Assembly (NCBI GenBank): GCA_037127255.1 | Contig: JBANSL010000004.1 | Coordinates: 17,429,967 to 17,493,966, forward strand | Source of the DNA: Persicaria tinctoria | Taxonomy: Eukaryota; Streptophyta; Magnoliopsida; Caryophyllales; Polygonaceae | Length of the DNA: 64,000 bases | Direction: 5' to 3' | Part shown: piece after piece, positions 33,301 to 44,200 of the stretch | Position numbering within the stretch: the stretch's first letter is position 1 | How the letters are laid out: the number at the start of each line of letters is the position of its first letter | Program-made: the position numbers and the translations under genes | Notes under the pieces: generated by a model | What the model was told of the DNA's origin: nothing | Seen by the model: the letters and a program-made list of their open reading frames with translations, nothing else | Databases searched by the model: none

Positions 33301-33389
33301 AGCTACAAGACAATCAAAACCAACACCTCCTACGAGATTGAATCGGCTTCAGGCTTTCAAGCCTGACTTTTGTTGAAGAGGTCCACTTT

Positions 33390-35466
33390 TCTATTGTAGT
33401 GATGGATGACTTCCAAGATCTTCTTGGGTTAGAATTCTTTCGGAAAACCAAGACTAGTGTGATGCCGAGTATTGGAACTCTTGCGATGCTTGGGAACAAG
33501 TTGTGCATGATCCCATTTCTTTCTACCAAAGTGATGTGCTCGGAGACTCTCCGAGCTAGTAGGATCGACGACGAGGTTCTTCCATTATTTGAATGGATAA
33601 ACTTTTCTACTAGAATTGGATATGTATGACAAGATTCGCATGCCTCTCACCCTTGAACTTCCCACAATCGATCACAATCCTCTCGGAATCGCACTATGAG
33701 GATCTCGACCCTTTGACACCTTCGCCTCTGGGTGTCTCCCTCGGCATCTCACCAAAGGGTTTTGTTTTTAGCATCTCACCAAAAACACGATCCTTAGCCC
33801 GGAATCAAAGGAAGCAAATGTGCTCAACTTTTAACTCAAAATTCAACTTGTATTTGAAAATGGAAATCCTTACAAAATATATAGGAGAAAATTGTTGCCT
33901 ACTAAGTGTTTACAATCGATAAGGGACATTTTTTGATAGAAAAATGAAATAAAAATCTATAAACCTAGATCACATCATCCTCCCTTCTTTTGAAGAAGAT
34001 TCGTCCTCGAATCTTGCATTGCCCTTCCAAAAGGTACGATAAACGCCTATACATTGGATCTGCGTGAGGTGTTGATGGTCGGTCCTGCAAAAGCTCTCGA
34101 ATCTAAATGGCCCTTCCAAATGGTACATGACGAACATGTACGTTGAATCTGCGTAATGCACTTCAATGGTTGATCCCGCGGAGGCTTTGATGGGTTGTGA
34201 TGGATGACGGTGACGGCTGCACAAAAAGCCCTAGGAACCCTTGTCGAAAGCTCTGATACCACTTGATGTGCCCGGAAACTCTCCAAGCTAGCGGGATCGA
34301 CTACGAGGGTTCTCCATTATTTGAATGGATAAACTTTTCTACTAGAACCCGATATGTATGGCAAGATTCGCAGGCCCCTCGCCCTTGAACCTCCCACACT
34401 CGATCTCATTCCTCTCGGAATCGCACTCTGAGAATCTCGACCCTTTGACACCTTCGCCTCTCACTAGGGTGTCTCCCTTCACCAAAGGGTTTTGTTTTTA
34501 GCATCTCACCAAAAATATGATCCTTAACCCGGAATCAAAGTAAGCAAGTGTGCTAAACTAATTTTAACTCAAAAATTCAACTTGTATTAGAAAATGGCAA
34601 GCCTTACAAAATATATAAGAGAAAATTATTGCCTACTAAGTGTTTACAATCGATGTGTGACATTTTTTGATAGAAAAATGTAATAAAAATCTATGAACCT
34701 AGATCACATCACAAAGTTGAGGAGAAGAGTCTCTCAGCCCTACAGGCAGCTGAAATGTAGGGCTACGTACCTAGTTGAACTGGCAGGATAGGAGAAGAGT
34801 CATCGGGGACCTTACCGAAGCCCGGCCATGAAGCAAGTCTTAGCAGATTGTTAGGATGTCATGCCTGATGAGCTCCATAATAAGTGACCGCCTCGAAAGG
34901 AAGTTGATCATCAGATTGACCTTGTGTCGATCACAAAGCCATTAACCCATGCACCCTATCGCATGTCACAATACAACCAACCTGAGTTGGAAGAACTCAG
35001 GAAATAGTTGAAAGAGTTGTTGCGGGCTTTCTTCAGCCAGTTAAGTCACCGTATGGCGCACCTCTTCTTTTTCAGAAGAAGCAAGATGGCTCTCTTTGAA
35101 TGTGCATAGACTATCGAGTACTCAATAAGGTGACCACTCGAAACAACTATCCCATTCGCCGACTCTTTTGATTAGCTTAGCAAGGCAACATTGTTTACTA
35201 AGTTGGATCTTCGATCGGGGTACTGGCAAGTCAAGATTGCATAGGGGGGATGAATCAAAGACGACTTGTGCCATGAGGAGGAGTTTTTTGTCATGTTGTT
35301 TGGCTTGACCAATGCGCTAGCAACCTTTTGTACGCTAATAACTCAGGTAGTCCGAGACTCTTTGAAGAATTTCATTGTGGTCTATCTCGACTTGTCATTT
35401 ATAGCTCTAGTTTGGAAGAGCAATTAGTGCATTTGAGAAAGGCGTTTACTAGGTTGTAGGAACACG
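33390..35466 (+). pseudogene. Gypsy pol relic, interrupted by a TRIM
   Basis: Before the TRIM: DLLGLEFFRKTKTSVMPS (33399-33531), the protease-to-polymerase region of gypsy elements. After it (34717-35466): degenerate reverse transcriptase, with PYRMS, KLDLRSGYWQVKIA, FGLTNALATF and a catalytic box altered after YLD. Several stops and frame shifts. Truncated at 35466 by a solo LTR. Confidence 0.82.
33532..34711 (-). mobile_element. TRIM-like miniature LTR element
   Basis: Two LTRs (33532-33977, 446 bp; 34264-34711, 448 bp) starting TGATGTGC and ending CACATCA, separated by 286 bp. A perfect 5-bp duplication CAAAG lies on both sides (33527-33531, 34712-34716). Inside the right LTR the plus strand has GCTCTGATACCA, the complement of the tRNA-Met primer site; inside the left LTR the minus strand has a purine tract (complement of TCCTCCCTTCTTTT). 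No protein. This is a textbook TRIM layout. Confidence 0.92.
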
Positions 35467-35471
35467 AACTA

Positions 35472-36897
35472 TGATCGGACACATTTAGGTAGTGCTAACA
35501 TATTCATTTAGATAGATTTAGGTATAATAATATGCATGAGTTAGAGTAGTTTTTATGTTTTCATTATATTTCAATTAGAGTCGGAATCTACGAGATTTGT
35601 GCATGATTTCAGGTGATTGCAAAGAGGTGAAGCTAAGCTCGAGCCAATGCTCAAAGATTGGACGAAAATAGAAGAGAACGAGAGCCGAAGAGAGGAGCTA
35701 AACATATAATTGATTGGAGCTGTCCAGGTTGGCGACGCTGCACTAAAACGAGTCGTACGGAGGCTGTATTTATCGGATCGGGGTGTACTTATTCTTGTTG
35801 GAAAGAGGATTCGAAGACCTACAACTTTCATGTTTACGACTTTTCCAAATTCGGCCTTGAAAACAGCGAAATCTGGACATCAATATTGCTGCAGACAAAT
35901 AACTCGGGTGGAGCAAGAACAAACTCGGCCGAGTTTGTTTGGTTTCGGCCCGAGTTATTTAGCGGCTTGCAAGATGTGAACAGCTGTTACTTTATTTCTA
36001 ATATGATTTTCAATTAGGGCTAGGACATGAAACGTTGGCTAAAAACCACGAACAGGGAGTTTTTGTATATAGGAACTATGGGAGACTTTTGTGATTTCTC
36101 TCCAACTATGAACATCTAAACTCCTTTGCTCGGGGAAATTAATCGAAGCTTCAGGTTTTCTATTTCATTGTGAGATTTCCGTTCTTAATACTCTTCTTTG
36201 AATATTATCAATTCTTTGCTTAGATCGTTTAGGGTTCTCGTGAATTTCCGTTAGTCTGATCAACTGATGCCTTTTCATGATAATCTATAGCTAGATATAG
36301 GTAATTTCTAGTTGAGTTATCTATGTTCTTGAGTAGCAAAGTATAAATCTCTGAAACTGGTTGATTTAGGGATTTGTATAGAGAATTGATTTGCAATTGA
36401 TGCAATAACTGGTTGTGCGTATCGATTGTCTTTGTTGATTTCCTTTAAGCTTAATCAATTATTGAATTGAATCTTGATAGTTTCAAGATTGTTTGATAAT
36501 TAGGGTTTTCAGGGTCTGGTTGTCCTGTTAACTAGATTCGGTAAGGAATTGGATTCAAAAGACCTAGTCTTTCCACAAAAAAGTATTCGAGAGGAAGTTA
36601 TCTATTTGATTTCGATGATCAATGAACAAACCTGATTGCTGAGATTGATTGACCTGAGCTATTCTCTCATATTCATCCATTTAATCTGTTTTCCTTTATT
36701 ATTTTTCTTACTTGTGCATTGTTAGTTAGTTCAAATCATCACAATCCCCCCTCTTTGTTTCTTGTTCTTGTTGACACACTTGACTTACATACAAATCGTT
36801 GACTCTCTGTGGGATCGACCCGTACTTGTCAAACTACATTAGTTAGGTTAGTCGGAATTATTTGATGGGATTTAAGGCGACTGAAAATCCTCTGTCA
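35472..36897 (+). mobile_element. Solo LTR of a gypsy element
   Basis: Starts TGATCGG, ends CTCTGTCA, 1426 bp, framed by the 5-bp duplication AACTA (35467-35471, 36898-36902). The 3' part has CTGTGGGATCGACCCGTACTT, similar in kind to the end of the Athila-like LTR at 5740. No internal region, so formed by LTR-LTR recombination. Orientation inferred from that similarity. Confidence 0.8.
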
Positions 36898-36902
36898 AAC
36901 TA

Positions 36903-37190
36903 CTAGGGAGATTCAGAATGAGTCAGGCCACTAGATTGTAGGTTTTTGTCATAACATAGGAATGTGCATTGTTCTCATGGTTTAGCTTTGGGGCATTCTC
37001 GGAGGTTTGAGGATTGTGTAGAATAGAGGACACAAAAAAGTTATCGTTGAGATGAATGTTTGTCTTAATTACTACTACTCTAATAACCAGCAGTTTTACA
37101 CGTCACCACCCTCTCTACAGCCTGGCAACCCAATGCCAAGAATTCATACTATGGGACTAGAAGATTCAGGTCCACCATGTCTTTAGTTAA
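36903..37190. other. Unassigned DNA
   Basis: Nothing recognised; may be further gypsy relic. Confidence 0.4.
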
Positions 37191-38272
37191 GTGAATTGTC
37201 TCTCCGAATGATACGTAATCGACTCGGGTTGAACGAGTACAACTCCCAATCGTCCGGTACCAAGGTAAATCAATCGATCCCCGAGCTCGTTAATATGACT
37301 GATATCGAATCGGCTAGAAACTCACGTTGAATTGGATCCCAATTGAATTAGTCGGCATAATTCAATCTCCAATTTGACTTTGAAATTCAATTGAAAATCT
37401 GAACAATTCAATCTCAATGAAACCACGTGGCCTCCGTTTGACTTTGAAATTCTAACTTGTAGATGGCGGATGACAATCGAGTGACTCAATTAATTAGCAA
37501 GGGCTAATTAGTTTATACGTTCGTCTGCAGATCGATTCCCAGTGGCATACGTTGGCGAGCGCGAGATAGTGATTCCGGCCGGCTAGAGGTGCGACCTCTT
37601 CCAAATGAATCTCTTCCAAACGACGGCAGAGGCCGGTGATTTGCAGCAATCAGCGATGCGGTGATGGCAGCGGAAAATAGGACGAATCTCTTCAAAATGA
37701 GGATGAGATTCCGATCTTCAATCAATTCAAGCGAGAACCTTTGATTGAAGATCCAATGAATTCAACAGTAAATTAAGTAGCAAGAGAAATTAGGGTTTGA
37801 CGTCAGGGAGGAAAGGGGGAGTATCAACTCAACGCTCTGCAATCCTCTAAATTTGACGTAAAGATGACAATTAACCCTAAAAGAGTATTTATAGGAAAAT
37901 ACTAATAACCCTAATTAATTAACTAATGAACCTAATTAACTAACGGGCTGGACTTACTATGTAAAGTAAGTCCACACCATTATTAATAAATAATGCTAAA
38001 AATAGAAATGAGTCTTAATAATAAATAGTTTATGTGAACGACGTCGGAAAGGTATCCGACGGAGGCTAAGACGCATCACACGGAGTGTCGGCGACAGATA
38101 CTAATAAGCTCAATGATGGTGGTTGCTCCGGTTTAGAAGCGAAGCCTCGAGTGATAATGGACGCGGTAGCTCTTGCAATCGCCTTGGCTCTCGCTCTAGT
38201 CATTGGTCCGTCAGAACGGACACTCATGGCTTCCTCCTCTTCGTGTACGGTCAATGAGGGAGGTTGGGACAT
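37191..38272 (-). pseudogene. Retroelement relic, likely gypsy 3' end and LTR
   Basis: Minus-strand GPMTRARAKAIARATASII (38066-38272) resembles the short basic ending common at the C-terminus of gypsy pol proteins. Downstream on that strand (38040 to about 37200) a sequence with a TATA-like CCTATAAATA (near 37890) looks like an LTR. Ends and target duplications not defined. Confidence 0.4.
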
Positions 38273-38766
38273 ATCACCGAATCCCTTTCTTCTTTTGTCT
38301 TTTCTTTACCTGCTGGTTTTCATTTACTTGTTGGCCCGTCTATTGATCTGCTTCATTTTTTTAGGATATTTGGGGAAGGGCTACTCTTCGTCTCGTTTCT
38401 ATGTATCCTTTGTTTTCTTTTGATTAGTTTTTGGGGGTTTGCCCTCTTTGGTTGACAAAAAAAGGCCATGTTATAAAAAGGACATGTTATTGTTACGGTG
38501 ATTTTTTCGTCAAACGCACGACCTCTCCACCGACACGGGGAGTCGGAGTCGACAAATACTGCATGCAGTGCAAAACTCAGTTGATCCCGCATCCATCGAC
38601 ACCTGGTGTAAGGTGTAGGCAGCAAAGCAACAGTCCCTTGACCACTGAAGCCACTTTTCTCCTCTAACAGCAGTTCTATGTTGACTTGGAATGTCGGTAT
38701 CGGCTGGCACGACCGTGCATTTGGCGAGATATCACAGTGTGGATAGCAAGACCGAAAAAATACCAT
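38273..38766. other. Unassigned DNA
   Basis: No gene supported; open frames here are short and without family resemblance. Confidence 0.4.
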
Positions 38767-38957
38767 CTCCATCCGGAAAAACATAGCATTTATTAATCAT
38801 GCATGCTTTTTATGACGATAAAAACTACATAAAATATAAGTCAATAAATATGTAATTATTAAAAAAATATTAATAAAAAAATTAATATTTCATATAGCTT
38901 TTTATTATCTTAAAAATGAGTACATGAATAGTAAATGTCGTGTTCTGTCGAACGGAG
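38767..38957. mobile_element. Stowaway-like MITE, decayed
   Basis: Left end CTCCATCCGGAAAAACATAG and right end CGAACGGAGAGTATA resemble the element at 18331, including the subterminal CATGCATGC / ATGAATAGTAAA and TTATGACGATAAAAACTA blocks. TA flank at the right only. Confidence 0.65.
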
Positions 38958-39350
38958 AGTATATAATATTAAGCCCTATAATTTTCTCCCAACTCGAACC
39001 TATAAAAAAAATAGCATCGACACTGCCCACCAACCAACTACCTAAAATTATTCACATTTTTCTTTTCTTTTTGAATGTATTGGATTTTGATTGAATGTGT
39101 AGAATCGTAGACAGAGTAAATATGTCCAAAGTCCTTCATAAACCCAATTTAAAAAGCAACCCTATCAAACATTGTCTTCAATAGTTCATAATTCTTATTC
39201 CTGTAGGACAAACAATGCTTGATCAAATATTGTTTGATCAAGCAAAGTAATTCTCAAACTGGTCTTTTAACTTAAAGATAAAGCCCATCCATTCACAAGT
39301 AATTCACATGGATGATTTGGGAACATAATTAAGTGAGTATGATTCATAGT

Positions 39351-40007
39351 TAGGGATGGCAATTTCACCCGCACCCGACCCGAACCCGAATCACCCGACC
39401 CGAAAAAGTGGGTGAAAACCCGAAAAAAAGCGGGTGGAAAGTGGATGTGGGTGAAGTGGATATGGGTGGTGGGTCGGGTGGGGTGAAGTTTTTCTCCACC
39501 CGCACCCGATCCACCACCCGACCCACCACCCGCCACCCGACCCGACCCGTATAAAAAATATATATACACTTTTGTAAACCCTAATTTCCCTTCCCAAAGT
39601 TTCCAGCTTCCCTTTATCCTCTCGTGGTCTATGTTGACGTTCATCCAAGGCGATTCAGATTCAAGTCGGACTACTTATTTTCCGTATGTTTTAGACTTAT
39701 GATATGTGTTTAAGACTTGTGGCATGTGTTGTTTAAGACTTATTGTATGTGTTTAAGACTTAAATGTGTAAGATAATCATATTTTATATGGTGTTTTGTG
39801 TACCAAATTGATTGGAATTCAATTACATGCATTTAGGGAAAATCACCCACATTTCACCCATATCTCACCCATTTCACCCGATCACCCGATGGATATGGAC
39901 GAAGTGGATATGGGTGAAGTGGATATGGGTGGGAAAATGGGTCACTCATGGTGGGTCGGGTGAAATGGGGGTCCATCCACCTACCACCCGACCCATTGTC
40001 ATCCCTA
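39351..40007. mobile_element. hAT-type MITE
   Basis: Termini TAGGGATGGCAAT and, inverted, TAGGGATGACAAT; 8-bp duplication TTCATAGT at 39343-39350 and 40008-40015. Ends rich in CACCCGACCC repeats. 657 bp, no protein. Confidence 0.92.
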
Positions 40008-40015
40008 TTCATAGT

Positions 40016-41291
40016 GAGTGGCCGGAGGGTTTACCATCGTGTGTAAACCTCGTCAAAGAAATCCCCAAATAAAAGGCTAGTATAGCGATAAGTGCAGGGT
40101 TGAACCCACAGGAAAATCTAAAATTAATAGTTTAATTAAACACTACTTTAACAAAAAGTGGGAAATAAGCAAATAAATATGAGAAACAAAACTAATGATC
40201 AAGATTGCAAATGAAATAGAAAAGCATAGAGATGATGGTTTTGATGACAATTCAATATAGTAAACAGTTCCACCTATGCATTCTTCAACATTCGTTGACC
40301 AAAAAAGTCAGAAACTTTGACCGTTTTCGTTTGGCCAGAAACGTTTCTGACTTGTCAGACGACGTTTCCACTAATTTTATAGGTAAAAAAAAAATCAAAA
40401 CCTAAATCGTACTTCCCCCTCCTCCCTTCCGAAACTCTCGTTTCCTTCTATCCTTGTCGTCTACTTCTTCTCCATTTTCGGTCCTCCCTCCTCTCACTTG
40501 CTCAGTGCTCTCTCCCTCTAAGCTCTCTTCGGTAAACCCTCACTTGTAGAAATTTCTCTTGATAAGCCATAATTTAAGGAAGAGTTTGCTAAGTAGAAGA
40601 TTGATGTTTGATTGATTACTTTGTGTTGTTATTTTAAAACTAAGTTACTTTATTTTGTTGGTTTGCAAGGCATTTAATATATTTGACATGTTTGTATTGA
40701 TTTCTGTTAAAGAACAAGGACACTGTTTATCATGGTATTGATGGCATTTTAATTTGTAGTCTTAGTGATGCATTCAATGTGTTTCAGTTGGTGAGTTGTT
40801 TATTGCTTTTATTTAGACTTTTAAATGAACATATAATTGATATTGTTATTTCCTCGGCGCTTCTGTTCCCTACAAAATTTGAATTGTCGTTTCCCCGTTT
40901 CCGTTTCCGTTTTCCTCCAGGTTTCCGTTTCTGTTTCCGTGTAACATAGATAAAAGATACCCGACGAAAATGGAAGACAAAAAAAAGGGTCTCTGCCCTT
41001 TTTGGTCTCAACTCTAATCAATCTCATAATCAATCTACTGTTAACATTAATTACCAAAAAAAAAAAAAATTATTATGCGTACATGGGCTTAATTGCAAAA
41101 CATAGTAGAATTCAGTAACTTGCTGAATGATGTTGCGCATGGAACTATTTTCAAATGTTTAATCATGCCGTCTCATATCGTTTGCAAGTGAATTTACACA
41201 AAATGGAAGACGACTGGTATAATGTAAACCATAACACATACACATTGGAAGTTGAATAGTAAGGATTATTTTTGGTCAGTGTCTAGAAAGT
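40016..41291. other. Repeat-derived DNA and 3' flank of the J-domain gene
   Basis: Around 40085-40120 the complement of a CCTGTGGGTTCAACCCTGCAC block suggests a decayed gypsy LTR. 40868-40950 contains eight near-copies of GTTTCCGT. The last 300 bp should hold the 3' UTR of the minus-strand gene. No coding region supported. Confidence 0.4.
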
Positions 41292-44200
41292 TTATAGGAA
41301 GTCCCTTTGGAAATTTCCGGAAGAAAACCGGGATGTCAGACCCTGGTTTAAACTCGCTGCGTCAAGTTTTACACTCTGTCGTCCAGCAGTAAGGTCTTTC
41401 TCCCGGTCCCAGGGTTTCCATGGGTGCTGTCCTACCCAATGTTCTTCTTTCTCCGACAGTTTCTTCTGTGGCTGCTTGGATTTCGTCTTCGAACGACTCC
41501 TCTCTGCTGCCTCTTCTTGGTGCTTCTGCACCAACGACTTTGATCTTTTGGCCTTGTTATACTGATCCACCAATTCAGCATCAGTATTGACTTTCTTCTT
41601 TGGATCTTGATTAGAAGCTAGTGCTGTGGCCTCATTGTATGCTTCCAAATAACTGCAGATAACCCAGATACGAGTAAATTATAGTTTAAATCTCAAGTAT
41701 GAAGAAACGCTCAGCAGGACAATTTGCACCAATGAAAACATCAACAGTCAGATGACTATACTTCATTTTAGCCTTCCGAGCCTTCTCAGCTTTGTCTGAA
41801 GGAGTGTCTGTCCAGGCACTAGTATCCCCTCGTCCTTCTTTGCCAGTTTTGCTGAAGTATGTTGATTGCATAGGCATTGCACCAGGCTGTTGACGGACAT
41901 TAACAAATTCAATATACCGATGACGAGTGTAAAAAGAGTAGCAAGAACCAGAAAGTTCCTCGTACATAATATCTGCATTGTCCAGCTTGTGTGTCATGTT
42001 CATTAGGTTCAATGACCTTGTACTAAACATCAGTGGAGATTCATTCCAACAGGGAAAAAAAACTTTCCTAGTAGGTTATTTATGAATGAATCACCATAAT
42101 ATTTTTTCCATAGTCCAATTTAATTAGTACACTCTCTCTGCCCATATAAACCACTTAACATCACATTCTGTTTTTGTAAAGATTAACCGTTTGTTTTCGT
42201 GTAGAGAAAGGTAATGATTACCTTTATAAATATAGTCCATATTTAAGTTAAGATTCATGGATCACTATTCTTCTAATCATTTCCCTTCTTCTCCCATTTT
42301 TCATACAAAATTTGTTACATTTTCCCACGTTCTATTACCTCTAGGATTGTCTAATCATTTCTCCCACCCTCTTCTCTAAGCTCACAAAAAAATGATGATC
42401 ATGTACATTTTATCCATAAAATTTAATACCTTTTCTTTCCATTCCCTCTTATATAAACAAACGAGCCCTAAATGTGCTTAAACAGAAAAGGGAAGGAAAG
42501 AGTCTTGGACTTACCTTCTTTTCAGGTGGTAGGGTTGTCATCCATTCATCTCTTTTAGGTGGTTCTTTCAGATCCAATTCCGCTAGCAGTATGTCATCCC
42601 CTTCCATGGATATGCCTGTCACCACAAAAATGCAGCGTTTTTGCATAGTATTATGATGAAGACCAAAGGTCATACTTTCTAGAAAATTCCCCTAAATTAT
42701 CCGTTTTGAAGATTAGTATTTGGTTTCTAGAATATTGTTTTATAATATCTATTTCGTAAGGCCTGCTACTAGTTTCTAGACAACTCCCCCAAGGTCTACC
42801 TTTAGAATATCTTTTTTGTAGTTTCTAGAATATCCTCACAACAAGTATGCCTTTTGTTGTAGATTTGCTAGTAGATTATATAATTCTATAGTGACTAAGC
42901 ATTGCCATCTATAAATAGCTACGAAGGCCATTTTGTAAGATATCTTCTGTGAATGAAGGAAAACACCTAGAATTGAAGTATTCTTAAATTAAGTTGAGCG
43001 TGAGATTCTTGCACTTCAACTTCGGAGATCCTTCAAACCTATCTTATTGTCACCAGGAGTACGAGGTTCAAATCCAGACAGATATCGCATGGTGTCATAA
43101 GCATTTTGATTCCACAGCAGCCACAAACTAAACCTTATAATGGAAAGAAGATAGGATATCGCTCCTAGGATTTAGAAATCTGAAATGCACGTATGCTGCA
43201 GTTCAGCTAATTTGCGAGGAATCCTCAAGCTGATTTCATAATATTCAATATGAAATGCTAACTCCATTTTATAATTGAAAAACTAAATAGCTAACTCCTA
43301 AAACTGAATAATTAAAATGCATGAAAAGGAAAAGGGCATGGAAGAAGTGAGTAAGTAGGAGAGATGCCTAAAAACTAGGAAAGTGGGATGGGAAATTAAA
43401 GAAACTAATTAGCAAATGCAGAAAAACGAAATATATAGTTGGGTTTGTATCAACATGCTTAGTTAGATAACCTTCTTTAGTGTGATAGTAGACGTCCATT
43501 TGTTCATTTTTTAGCGGTTTCTTTCATTACAACTTCCAAATATCATCATCTTATGGGCTTGAGGGAGTATATGGTATCCTAACAATTCTCCTCAAAATCC
43601 TTACCTTTCCATTTTCGAGGTTCATCGCATCAACAACTACCTTACTGCTAGATAATGACATGACAAAATACAAGGATTTAAAGTGCCAAACCCTAGATTA
43701 TAAGGGATTAATCTCTCTGAAAGGGTAAATGATACCTTGTGATCTCCTCCACAAGGCAGCCTCGCGCATTGAGCGCAATTCAACCTGTAACATCCAAAAC
43801 AAATAGTGAGATAAAAGTATGAAGAAATGGGTGGCCTGTGAAGGGACACATAATTTATTCAAGTAGGGATGATACCTTCATTTCCTCTTCCTCTTCCTTC
43901 TTCTTAATTTTGTCATCCATTGCTTTTCTCTACAAGAAATAATTAAACAATATAAGCCACAATAACAACAACAATAACAAACCAGCATATTCCGCAATAA
44001 AGTAAGGTATGAGGGTAAGGACGTACGCATCCTTACCCCAAACTAGTCGAGGTGTTTTCAAGAGACCCAAAAACATAGAAGACAAACAAGTGATAGGGAA
44101 ACTGAGCAAAAGAAGGCAACCAAAGGAAAAACAAGAAGAGCAAAGCAAACAATGGCAAAAAAGCATAAAAAGAAACAACAAACACACAAGGCAAATGCTC

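Noticed and set aside
38085..38455. Membrane protein gene suggested by hydrophobic plus-strand frames
   Set aside because: No start context, no family match and T-rich composition alone explains the hydrophobicity; the opposite strand has a retroelement tail.
40868..40950. Defined element made of GTTTCCGT repeats
   Set aside because: Repeated words are clear, but no ends or target duplication were seen.
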